Source: Bacteroidota bacterium
GTDB taxonomy: Bacteria > Bacteroidota > Ignavibacteria > Ignavibacteriales > Ignavibacteriaceae
Assembly: GCA_023433685.1 (NCBI GenBank)
Contig: JAEYUD010000201.1
Coordinates: forward strand, 1 to 41,356
Direction of reading: 5' to 3'
DNA: 41,356 nucleotides
Shown here piece by piece: positions 18,276-25,367 of the stretch. The notes under the pieces were generated by a model. That model ran no database searches, was not told where the DNA came from, and saw nothing but the letters and a program-made list of their open reading frames with translations. The position numbers were made by a program, and so were the translations under genes. Each line of letters opens with the position of its first letter. Within the stretch, counting starts at the first letter, position 1.

Positions 18276-18740
18276 TCAATAAAACACCACGGAGTGCCCG
18301 GCGAACTCACCTTTGTCGTACTCGAATTTGGCTGAGAAAATCTTGCCGGAGCCGAGCCAGCGCATGAAGATGGTGTCGCCTTCCCAGAGGTGGAGGTCGT
18401 AGAGTTTATCGTCGGAGATCCAGTGGAGCTCACCTTCGTGCGACTCGATCAGATCGCCCGTAAATTCAGTGGCGGTGAAAACAAAAACGTACCAGTCTTC
18501 GATGTTGTCAAAAGCCGGGAAGGTAATAAATCCCTCAAGCCGGGGGTTGGTGATGTGCAGCCCTGATTCTTCCAGCACTTCCCTGATAACACACTCTTCG
18601 GGGGTTTCGCCCGGTTCAAACTTGCCGCCAAGCCCGTTCCACTTCCCCTCATGCATGTCGTTCTCTTTTTTGATCCTGTGCATCATCAGTGTTCTGCCCT
18701 GTTTTTCATCTTTAACGTAGCAGAGGGTTGCCAGTTTCAT
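18276..18740 (-). CDS. Nudix hydrolase, MutT/MTH1-like
   Basis: A 154-residue Nudix pyrophosphohydrolase. The Nudix box (GX5EX7REUXEEXGU) is complete: residues about 37-59, GGKFEPGETPEECVI then REVLEESGL. The surrounding DMHEGKWNGLGGK and the C-terminal HLWEGDTIFM resemble MTH1-type 8-oxo-dGTP/purine nucleotide sanitising enzymes; the exact substrate is not certain. I chose the ATG at 18740 because it has an AAGGA ribosome binding site about 10 bases upstream and fits family length. A longer frame reaches 18863 but would overlap the divergent GH13 gene and start upstream of a TAAATTTG promoter element. Confidence 0.9.
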   Translation of the reverse strand: MKLATLCYVKDEKQGRTLMMHRIKKENDMHEGKWNGLGGKFEPGETPEECVIREVLEESGLHITNPRLEGFITFPAFDNIEDWYVFVFTATEFTGDLIESHEGELHWISDDKLYDLHLWEGDTIFMRWLGSGKIFSAKFEYDKGEFAGHSVVFY

Positions 18741-18820
18741 TTTTGTTTTCCTTTCACCAAAAAGTTTTGTAGGTTTAACGGTGAGATTTAAGGGTTTATC
18801 AAAATAACCGATCGAATGCC

Positions 18821-18828
18821 CAAATTTA
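18821..18828 (-). promoter_or_regulatory. TAnnTTTG promoter element for the Nudix gene
   Basis: The - strand reads TAAATTTG here, an exact match to the Bacteroidota -7 element, 80 bases upstream of the chosen Nudix ATG. The same octamer precedes the PorV-like and AlbA_2 genes. No clear -33 element is seen. Confidence 0.4.
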
Positions 18829-18835
18829 AGAAAGA

Positions 18836-20350
18836 ATGGGTAGTTATATGTTGAATAATCCAAAACTTTACGAAATAAATACCCGAGTCTGGTTAAAAAG
18901 ATTCGGGAAAAACGCTAAAATTAAAGATATCCCCCATCAGGTCTGGACAGGGCTGAAGGAGAAGGGTATCGACTTCATCTGGCTCCTCGGCATCTGGAAA
19001 ACATGCACGGATAACCTGGATGAGGGGTGCTTTACGCCCGAGCTTATAAAACAGTATAACGCCGGGCTTAAAGACTGGACAAAATCCGATGTGATTGGCT
19101 CGCCCTACGCGATCAACGAATACTCGGTTAATCCGGCACTCGGCACTGAAGCAGACCTGCTCGATCTGAAGAAGGAGCTAAACTCGCTGGGGATGGCGCT
19201 TATTCTCGATTTTGTGCCTAACCACTTCGGTTCAACAAGCAGGGTGTTCCATGAGAATCCGGAGATATTCCTTCAGGTTGACCGCGAAGCGTGGAAAAAC
19301 GAACCTTATACTTATTTTACCATTCCGCAGCATCCCGGGCTCTACTTCTCCCACGGAAGAGACCCCTTCTTCCCCGCTTGGCGCGATACAGTTCAGCTAA
19401 ACTATTACCACCCTCTTACCCGTGACTACATGGCTGGCACACTTCAGAATATCAGCCGCCTCTGTGACGGTGTAAGGTGCGCGATGGCGATGCTGGTACT
19501 TAATAACGTCTTCGGGAACACCTGGAGCGGTGCCGCGGATAAATCGAAATTCCCTGAAAGCTCGGGCGAATTCTGGTCGGCCGCCATCAACGAGATAAAA
19601 TCATTTGATCCCGGTTTCATATTTATCGCAGAAACTTACTGGGGGCTCGAGCGCGATCTCCAAAGGCTTGGTTTCGACTACACATCCGATAAAATGCTCT
19701 ACGACCGCCTCTCCAAGAACGGCCCCACCGAGATCAGGGGACACCTTACCGCCGATCTGACGGTTCAGCAAAAATCGATACGGTATATTGAAAAATATGA
19801 GGAGGAAAGGGCGCTGCACGTCTTCGGTCACGATAAATCGATGGCAGCAGCAACCATTGCCGCTACAATTCCCGGGCTAATGCTCTATCAGGATGGGCAA
19901 TGGGAGGGGCGAAAACTGAAACAGGTGATGCAACTCGGCCGGGAGGCGAAAGAGCCGCAACACCCGAAAATCGAAAAATTTTATGAGAAACTGCTTGCGA
20001 TAACTCTCGACAGGGCCTTCAGGGACGGGGCATGGGAGCTCCTCTTCGCGCATAAAGCATGGGATGACAACCACACCAACAGCAACCTGCTCGCGTGGAA
20101 GTGGAAACTCGCGGCACGCAACATATTAGTTGTGGTAAATTATTCGCCGGTAGCCTCACAATGTTTTCTGAAGTTCAGTTTCACCACTTCCGATGACAAG
20201 GTACTCTTCAACGATGTAATGAACGACATAATCTACATCAGGGCTGTAGCCGAGCTAACCGGGAAAGGCCTGTACATTGATCTTCCCCCGTGGAAGAGCC
20301 ATATACTGGTTTTTGATGAAGACTTCGCCGGTTCAGGGAGCTTCTTCTAA
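18836..20350 (+). CDS. GH13 alpha-amylase-family protein with Ala at the nucleophile position
   Basis: A 504-residue GH13-type (beta/alpha)8 protein without a signal peptide, so cytosolic. Conserved region I is LILDFVPNH (123-131) and region III FIAETYW carries the acid/base Glu266. Region IV FGHDKS has His332 and Asp333. Region II, however, reads DGVRCAMAM: Arg214 is followed at +2 by Ala216 (codon GCG, 19481-19483) where GH13 enzymes have the nucleophile Asp. As written, the protein should not do normal retaining hydrolysis. A two-base codon change makes a single sequencing error unlikely. It may be a binding or regulatory protein, or a recently inactivated enzyme. Starts at 18836 or 18848 are both possible. 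Confidence 0.85.
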   Translation: MGSYMLNNPKLYEINTRVWLKRFGKNAKIKDIPHQVWTGLKEKGIDFIWLLGIWKTCTDNLDEGCFTPELIKQYNAGLKDWTKSDVIGSPYAINEYSVNPALGTEADLLDLKKELNSLGMALILDFVPNHFGSTSRVFHENPEIFLQVDREAWKNEPYTYFTIPQHPGLYFSHGRDPFFPAWRDTVQLNYYHPLTRDYMAGTLQNISRLCDGVRCAMAMLVLNNVFGNTWSGAADKSKFPESSGEFWSAAINEIKSFDPGFIFIAETYWGLERDLQRLGFDYTSDKMLYDRLSKNGPTEIRGHLTADLTVQQKSIRYIEKYEEERALHVFGHDKSMAAATIAATIPGLMLYQDGQWEGRKLKQVMQLGREAKEPQHPKIEKFYEKLLAITLDRAFRDGAWELLFAHKAWDDNHTNSNLLAWKWKLAARNILVVVNYSPVASQCFLKFSFTTSDDKVLFNDVMNDIIYIRAVAELTGKGLYIDLPPWKSHILVFDEDFAGSGSFF

Positions 20351-20352
20351 AC

Positions 20353-20817
20353 TTAGACGCTTAATTCGCGCTCTGACTCCTGAAGCACCCAGTTCTGCAT
20401 CGCCTTGATCAGCGACTCCATAACGTTGATCACGTTTTCCTGTGTGCCGACATCAAGAGTATCGAATATCTCTTTATGTACTAAAACATGTCCCGAATTT
20501 ATGTTGTTTATGTAGGGCCTGCTCTGTCCTGTCAGGTAAACATTGAAGCTTCTTTTGTCGAAGCTGTCTTGTTTGCGCTGAACGAGTTTCTTCTCTTCAA
20601 GGGAAGTGAGGATATGGGTTATTCTTCCCGGAGTGAGCCCCATCATGTTCGCGAGTTCTTTGATCGCGATAAATTGCCGGTCGCCAAAGAGCATCAGCAT
20701 CCTGAGCTCTGCCGGTGTAAGGTTGTAACACCTGGCAAAAAATTCCTCTTTTCTGCCACACTCCCTCGAGAGCATGCAGGTGAGGTCTGCAAATCTTTTT
20801 GCTGTATCGTCTATCAT
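20353..20817 (-). CDS. MarR-family transcriptional regulator
   Basis: A 154-residue winged-helix protein. The helix-turn-helix spans about 40-80 (LTPAELRMLMLFGDRQFIA, then ELANMMGLTPGRITHIL), followed by the wing KKLVQRKQDSFDKRSFNVYLT with the MarR DxRxxxxxLT-like motif in the variant DKRSFNVYLT. N- and C-terminal helices would form the dimer interface. It is convergent with the GH13 gene with 2 bp between stops. A palindrome-like site lies 17-46 bases upstream of the start, suggesting autoregulation. The ligand and target genes are not evident. Confidence 0.9.
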   Translation of the reverse strand: MIDDTAKRFADLTCMLSRECGRKEEFFARCYNLTPAELRMLMLFGDRQFIAIKELANMMGLTPGRITHILTSLEEKKLVQRKQDSFDKRSFNVYLTGQSRPYINNINSGHVLVHKEIFDTLDVGTQENVINVMESLIKAMQNWVLQESERELSV

Positions 20818-20833
20818 TGCAATATTTAAATTA

Positions 20834-20863
20834 TTTTACTCTCTAAATTATACGATAGTAAAA
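20834..20863 (-). promoter_or_regulatory. Inverted repeat, probable MarR autoregulatory operator
   Basis: TTTTACTCTC (20834-20843) and GATAGTAAAA (20854-20863) are inverted with 9 of 10 matches and a 10-bp AT-rich spacer. The site lies directly upstream of the marR-type start at 20817. Position and symmetry suit a MarR dimer operator; binding is inferred. Confidence 0.55.
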
Positions 20864-20921
20864 CAATGGACTAATAAGACTTTGCCTGAATAATACCGTT
20901 AGTGTAGAGGGGAAGCCTTTT

Positions 20922-20999
20922 TAAATGTTAAATGTTAAATGTTAAATGTTATTCCCCCACCTCTAACCTCTAACCTCTAACCTCTCACTACTCACCACT
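20922..20999 (+). repeat. TAAATGT and CTCTAAC heptamer tracts
   Basis: Four perfect TAAATGT heptamers (20922-20949) are followed by three CTCTAAC heptamers (20961-20981) and a degenerate CTCACTACTCACCACTT end. The tract lies between the divergent marR gene and the small + strand gene at 21060, upstream of that gene's promoter. Confidence 0.88.
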
Positions 21000-21015
21000 T
21001 TATTAAAAATTTTAT

Positions 21016-21023
21016 TATTTTTG
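21016..21023 (+). promoter_or_regulatory. TAnnTTTG promoter element for the small gene at 21060
   Basis: TATTTTTG matches the Bacteroidota -7 consensus TAnnTTTG exactly, 36 bases before the ATG. A -33 TTG is not clear. Confidence 0.4.
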
Positions 21024-21059
21024 ATATAGCGAATAAAAATTTTTAGACGGACAAAGAAT

Positions 21060-21332
21060 ATGACTACACTTCCCGGACCCAAAACAATTGAGTTCCCGGC
21101 TGATTCACTTGAAAAACAGGTTTATTCCATCGCTGAAGAGCTGAAAGAGTATCTCCCAATGGCAAACGACAGACACCGCCTCGGATATGTTCTCTTTAAG
21201 TATGTGAATAAACAGGGTGACGAACCTTCAGTGATGCTCCTTAACGGTAAATTTACCATCCAGGGTATCACCAGAGAGAATCTTGCCGCGTTGATCACCG
21301 AAAAACTGAAATCGGTTAAACTCCCCGGATAG
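21060..21332 (+). CDS. Small conserved-looking hypothetical protein, 90 aa
   Basis: A 90-residue acidic-basic mixed protein, starting MTTLPGPKTIEF, with no signal peptide, membrane helix or cysteines. The first half is likely helical (SLEKQVYSIAEELKEYLP), the second contains two short beta segments (HRLGYVLFKYV, SVMLLNGKFTIQGI) and a final helix. I do not recognise the family. The case for a real gene is the TAnnTTTG element upstream, low-complexity-free coding composition, and a strong terminator directly after it. Confidence 0.7.
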   Translation: MTTLPGPKTIEFPADSLEKQVYSIAEELKEYLPMANDRHRLGYVLFKYVNKQGDEPSVMLLNGKFTIQGITRENLAALITEKLKSVKLPG

Positions 21333-21337
21333 ATATC

Positions 21338-21368
21338 AAAAAGGCTGTCCGCGAGGGACAGCCTTTTT
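21338..21368. terminator. Bidirectional terminator between the small gene and fbp
   Basis: A perfect 13-bp stem, AAAAAGGCTGTCC (21338-21350) with GGACAGCCTTTTT (21356-21368), and a 5-base loop. A-tract on one side and T-tract on the other let it work for both convergent genes. Confidence 0.92.
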
Positions 21369-21389
21369 CATTAACTCACCATTTTCGGC

Positions 21390-22421
21390 TCAGAGGGGCT
21401 TTTCAAGCTCCGCGTCTGTGTCGGCTATGAACTTTGCCACCCTGTCGACATCATAGGGGCTCCCGATATATATCGGGCATCTCTCATGCAATGTCTGTGG
21501 CTTTAGCTCAAGTATCCTCTTGTAACCATCCAGACTTTTACCTCCGGCAGCTTCAATTATCATCGACATTGGGTTGCACTCATACATGAGCCTTAGCTTC
21601 CCTTTGGGGTTGCGGCTGTCGGCAGGATACATGAAAATACCACCATAGAGCAGGGTTCGGTGAACATCGGCAACCATTGATCCGATATAGCGGGTCGAGT
21701 AAGGCCTGCCCGTTTCCTTCTCTTCCTCCTGGAGCCACTTGATATACTTTTTCAGTCCGGGATGCCAGTACTTGTAATTTCCTTCGTTGATGCTGTATAT
21801 CTTCCCTTTTTCAGGGATTTTCATATTGGGATGTGAAAGGATGAACTCGCCGATCGAAGGATCAAGTGTGAATCCATCCACTCCTTCACCAACGGTGTAA
21901 ACAAGCATGGTTGAAGAACCGTAGATCACATAACCCGCGGCAACCTGTTCAACGCCCTTTTGGAGGCAGTCTTCAAGTGTTCCGGGTCCGTCACCTTCGG
22001 AGACTCTTTTATAGATACTGAAAATGGTTCCGATATTCACGTTAACGTCGATATTCGAGGAACCATCAAGAGGATCGAAAAGAAGAACATATTTCCCTAT
22101 TTCGAAGTGGTGGGGGATGTGGATTATATCCTCTTCCTCTTCCGATGCCATAATGCAGAGCTGACCGCCATGATCCATCGCCTTAAAGAGCATGTCATGG
22201 GCGTAAATATCGAGTTTTTTAACCGATTCGCCGTGGACATTGGTATCACCGGTGAAACCGAGTATCTCAACAAGACCGGCCTTGTTTACTTCTCTTGAAA
22301 TTATTTTTGCGGCTATCGAAAGGTCTGAGAGTATCCTCGAAAGGGCTCCCGTCGCCTCAGGATGCTTCCGCTCCTGCTCGATGATGAACCGCTCGAGGGT
22401 CATAAAAGGGGTTTGCGACAT
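21390..22421 (-). CDS. fbp: Fructose-1,6-bisphosphatase, class I
   Basis: A 343-residue class I FBPase that removes the 1-phosphate of fructose 1,6-bisphosphate in gluconeogenesis. The metal site is in MASEEEEDI and LLFDPLDGSSNIDVN. The substrate-binding part includes the NEGN segment of YSINEGNYKYW, TRYIGSMVADVHRTL and LRLMYECNPMS. Length is normal for the bacterial/plant-type class I enzyme. A GGAGA ribosome binding site precedes the ATG. It follows the ABC/dehydrogenase operon on the same strand but is separated from it by a strong hairpin, so it is probably a separate transcript. Confidence 0.97.
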   Translation of the reverse strand: MSQTPFMTLERFIIEQERKHPEATGALSRILSDLSIAAKIISREVNKAGLVEILGFTGDTNVHGESVKKLDIYAHDMLFKAMDHGGQLCIMASEEEEDIIHIPHHFEIGKYVLLFDPLDGSSNIDVNVNIGTIFSIYKRVSEGDGPGTLEDCLQKGVEQVAAGYVIYGSSTMLVYTVGEGVDGFTLDPSIGEFILSHPNMKIPEKGKIYSINEGNYKYWHPGLKKYIKWLQEEEKETGRPYSTRYIGSMVADVHRTLLYGGIFMYPADSRNPKGKLRLMYECNPMSMIIEAAGGKSLDGYKRILELKPQTLHERCPIYIGSPYDVDRVAKFIADTDAELEKPL

Positions 22422-22507
22422 GTTAATTGTATCTCCGTATGTATATAAATTTTATTGATCTGCTGAAATATAATACTTGGGAGAGAAGAAAAGAAGCGGA
22501 AAGGGGG

Positions 22508-22542
22508 AAATGCCGCGATAAGTGCAGTTTATCGCGGCATTT
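22508..22542 (-). terminator. Hairpin terminator after the ABC exporter operon
   Basis: A perfect 14-bp stem (22508-22521 with 22529-22542; core ATGCCGCGATAA) and a 7-base loop lie 10 bases past the stop of the second ABC gene. The longer T-run is on the + strand (22540-22544), so on the - strand it may act as a weaker terminator or a 3'-end stabilising structure. Confidence 0.65.
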
Positions 22543-22551
22543 TTGAATATT

Positions 22552-24339
22552 TTAGGCGGCGATCTCCTGATCTTTGTACTGGAGCTGGTACAGTTTGAAG
22601 TATAGACCCCTCTTCTCAAGGAGCTCTTCGTGCGTACCCATCTCTTTGATCTCGCCTTTGTGCATAACTATGATCTTGTCAGCGTTTCTGATGGTCGAGA
22701 GCCTGTGGGCGATCACGATAGCCGTTCTTCCCTCGAGAAGGGTGTCAATGGCTGCCTGAATCATCTTCTCGGTCTCGGTATCAACGCTCGAAGTGGCTTC
22801 GTCGAGAATAAGTATCTGCGGATCGTGAGCAAGTGCCCGGGCGAATGAGATAAGCTGCTTCTGGCCCACCGAGAGGGTTGCGCCTCTCTCTTTTACCGGT
22901 TCATTATACATTCCGGGGAGTTTCTCAATAAACCTGTGAGCACCCACGTGACGTGCAGCCCCTTCTATTATCTGATCGGTTATCAGCGGGTCATTCATGC
23001 CGATGTTCGACTTGATAGTACCATAAAAAAGGAAAACATCCTGCAAAACTATCGAAATCTTCTTGCGCAGGTCTCTTTTATCAACTTCACGGATATCAAC
23101 CCCGTCGAGCCTGATACTTCCCTTGTTGATATCATAAAAACGGGTAAGTATGTTTATTATACTGGTTTTACCTGCACCCGTGGCACCAACAATGGCTACT
23201 GTGTCACCCGGGTTGATCGAGAAAGAAATGTTCTTGAGCACATAATCGTTTTCATTGTAAGCGAATGAGACATTGTCAAATTCTATTTTACCCTTCACCT
23301 CTTCGAGTGGCTTCGGAGATTCAGGATTTTTTATCATGGTCTGATCATCCAAGAGTGAGAATATCCGCTCCGATGATGCCATTGCTGTCTGCATGATATT
23401 GTACTTGTCTGAAAGGTCTCTGATGGGTCTGAAAAACATTTCAGTATACTGAATGAACGCGAAGAGCACGCCGAGCGAGATGTGCTTCTGCAGAACTTCG
23501 CCACCTCCGTACCAGATTATAAGCGCGATGGCTGCCGAAGAGATCAACTCAACCCCGGGAAAGAAAACGGCATAATAAAACACCGATCTGATGTTTTCAT
23601 CCCTGTGGTCGCCGTTGATCTTCGCGAATGTTTTAGCTTCCTCGTTCTCCTTGTTGAAGAGCCGGGTAACGCTCATGCCGGTGATGTGCTCCTGCATGTA
23701 CGAGTTAAGCCTCGCCAGATACATCCTGATATCGCGATATGACTCGCGCACCTTTTTTCTGAAAAGAAATGTTCCATATATCAGAAGTGGCAGCACTGAA
23801 AGGGTTATCAGCGCCAGTTCCCAGTCGATAAAGAACATGAAACCGAGGATCCAGAGTATGATGAAAACATCGCTGAATACCATCACAATGCCGGAAGTGA
23901 AGAGCTCGTTAAGCGACTCAACATCGTTCGTGACCCTTGTTACGAGTCTTCCGATCGGTGTCTTGTCGAAGAAACTGACCGCCAGTTTTTGTGTGTGGCG
24001 GAAAAGCCTGCTTCTCAGATCGAGGATCGTCTTCTGTCCGAGCAGCTGCGTGTAGTATGTGAGAACATACTGAATAACAGCCTGAACAGCGAGCGCGCCA
24101 AACAGCCCGAGCGAAAGGAGTATAAGTCCGTGATAATCTTTGTTCATTATCTTGTCGTCAATAGCCACTTTGGTAAGCCATGGGCGAAGTGGACCCAAAC
24201 CGGCAACAAGTACATTTAATAGTATGGCGAGAACCACGTATTTTTTGTAAGGCTTCACGAACTCGAGAAGCCTCTTCATCAACCTGGAGTCGTACGCTTT
24301 GCCTAATATTTCATCATCAGAGTGTGCTTTGGCTGCCAT
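22552..24339 (-). CDS. ABC half-exporter, consensus Walker B / degenerate signature subunit
   Basis: A 595-residue type IV (MsbA-like) exporter half: six membrane helices in residues about 30-330, then the nucleotide-binding domain. Walker A is VGATGAGKTSI; Walker B is ILILDEATSSVD with the catalytic Glu. The signature is LSVGQ instead of LSGGQ (codons at 22861-22875). The ABC gene at the other end of the operon has the complementary defects, so the two should form a TM287/288-like heterodimer with one active and one degenerate ATP site. This subunit would bring the active Walker B. Substrate unknown; drugs, lipids or peptides are typical. It starts 6 bp after the dehydrogenase gene. Confidence 0.93.
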   Translation of the reverse strand: MAAKAHSDDEILGKAYDSRLMKRLLEFVKPYKKYVVLAILLNVLVAGLGPLRPWLTKVAIDDKIMNKDYHGLILLSLGLFGALAVQAVIQYVLTYYTQLLGQKTILDLRSRLFRHTQKLAVSFFDKTPIGRLVTRVTNDVESLNELFTSGIVMVFSDVFIILWILGFMFFIDWELALITLSVLPLLIYGTFLFRKKVRESYRDIRMYLARLNSYMQEHITGMSVTRLFNKENEEAKTFAKINGDHRDENIRSVFYYAVFFPGVELISSAAIALIIWYGGGEVLQKHISLGVLFAFIQYTEMFFRPIRDLSDKYNIMQTAMASSERIFSLLDDQTMIKNPESPKPLEEVKGKIEFDNVSFAYNENDYVLKNISFSINPGDTVAIVGATGAGKTSIINILTRFYDINKGSIRLDGVDIREVDKRDLRKKISIVLQDVFLFYGTIKSNIGMNDPLITDQIIEGAARHVGAHRFIEKLPGMYNEPVKERGATLSVGQKQLISFARALAHDPQILILDEATSSVDTETEKMIQAAIDTLLEGRTAIVIAHRLSTIRNADKIIVMHKGEIKEMGTHEELLEKRGLYFKLYQLQYKDQEIAA

Positions 24340-24345
24340 CGTTTC

Positions 24346-25356
24346 CTATATGATCTTATAGTATTTTTCATCGCCGTAGAACGATTTTATATTGTTCACG
24401 GTGGTATCAAGTATCCTCTCGACCGCCTCGATTGAATCGAAAGCGATGTGAGGGGTGATAATTACGTTTTCCTTCCTGAGAAGGATGTTTCTTTTAAGAA
24501 GTGCTTCCATTTCGGCCGGAGCCACGTTTTTAGAGAGCATTTGGTTCTCTTCAGCTGCAAGGTCTTCACCTTCAAAAACATCGAGCCCCGCTCCGCTGAA
24601 TATACCTGTGTCGATCGCGTGATACAACGCCGAAGGCTCTATCAGGCCAGCCCGGGCAGTGTTAATGAAGAGCGCGCCCTTCTTAACCTTGCCGATATTG
24701 TCCATGTTAAGGAGATAATGGGTGTTTTCATTGTATGGGCAGTGGAGCGAGATAATGTCGGAGCTTGCCAACAGGTCGTCAAGCGAAGCATATTTAAACT
24801 CAAGAATCTCTTCGAGGATGTGGTTCTGCATTGGATCGAAAACAAGAATGTTCATCCCAAATCCCTTTGCCATCTTTATTACGTGCGTGCCGATGCTTCC
24901 GGCGCCGATTATGCCAATGGTTTTATCTTTAAGGTCGAACCCTCTCAGACCTTCGAGGGAAAAATTCCCCTGGATCGAGCGCACATACGCTCTGTGAAGG
25001 TTTCGGGAAAGAGCAAGAATCAGGGCAAAAGTGTGCTCCGCGACTGTGTTTTCTCCGTAATAAGGGACGTTACAAACCGAGACACCCCTTTTTTGCGCCG
25101 CGTCGAGGTTAATATGATTGAAGCCCGTACTGCGTGTTGCTATAAGCTTAAGCCTGGGGAGACTGCTCATCACCGCCTCGGTCATTTTTGAATAAATGAA
25201 CACCGAGATCACATCAGCATCTTTGGCGAGGTCACGATTATTTACAGTGAGGGGTTCTTTATGAAATTCAAGTATGTAGTTTTTATCGAATCTGCGTCTG
25301 ACATATTTTTTCTCTTCTCCGTCTATCTCGAAGAATACGATCTTAATCTGTGGCAT
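24346..25356 (-). CDS. D-isomer-specific 2-hydroxyacid dehydrogenase
   Basis: A 336-residue NAD-dependent 2-hydroxyacid dehydrogenase similar to D-lactate dehydrogenases. The Rossmann motif is GIIGAGSIGTHV, followed by the acidic NAD-selective Asp in ILVFDP. The catalytic set is Arg in INTARAGLIE, Glu in LDVFEGEDL and His in IITPHIAFDS. Substrate is not determined: D-lactate/pyruvate is the best guess, glyoxylate-type or other 2-keto acids are alternatives. The gene is tightly packed between two ABC exporter halves (11 bp and 6 bp), an unusual setting that suggests a shared physiological role or shared regulation. Confidence 0.93.
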   Translation of the reverse strand: MPQIKIVFFEIDGEEKKYVRRRFDKNYILEFHKEPLTVNNRDLAKDADVISVFIYSKMTEAVMSSLPRLKLIATRSTGFNHINLDAAQKRGVSVCNVPYYGENTVAEHTFALILALSRNLHRAYVRSIQGNFSLEGLRGFDLKDKTIGIIGAGSIGTHVIKMAKGFGMNILVFDPMQNHILEEILEFKYASLDDLLASSDIISLHCPYNENTHYLLNMDNIGKVKKGALFINTARAGLIEPSALYHAIDTGIFSGAGLDVFEGEDLAAEENQMLSKNVAPAEMEALLKRNILLRKENVIITPHIAFDSIEAVERILDTTVNNIKSFYGDEKYYKII

Positions 25357-25367
25357 GGTCTGGCTCC

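Noticed and set aside
18741..18863. Longer N terminus for the Nudix protein
   Set aside because: The extra 41 residues are not part of the family, would overlap the divergent GH13 gene, and lie across a TAAATTTG promoter element; ATG 18740 has a ribosome binding site.
24448..25191. 247-codon ORF on + inside the dehydrogenase gene
   Set aside because: It is a mirror frame of a conserved dehydrogenase with complete catalytic residues on the - strand.
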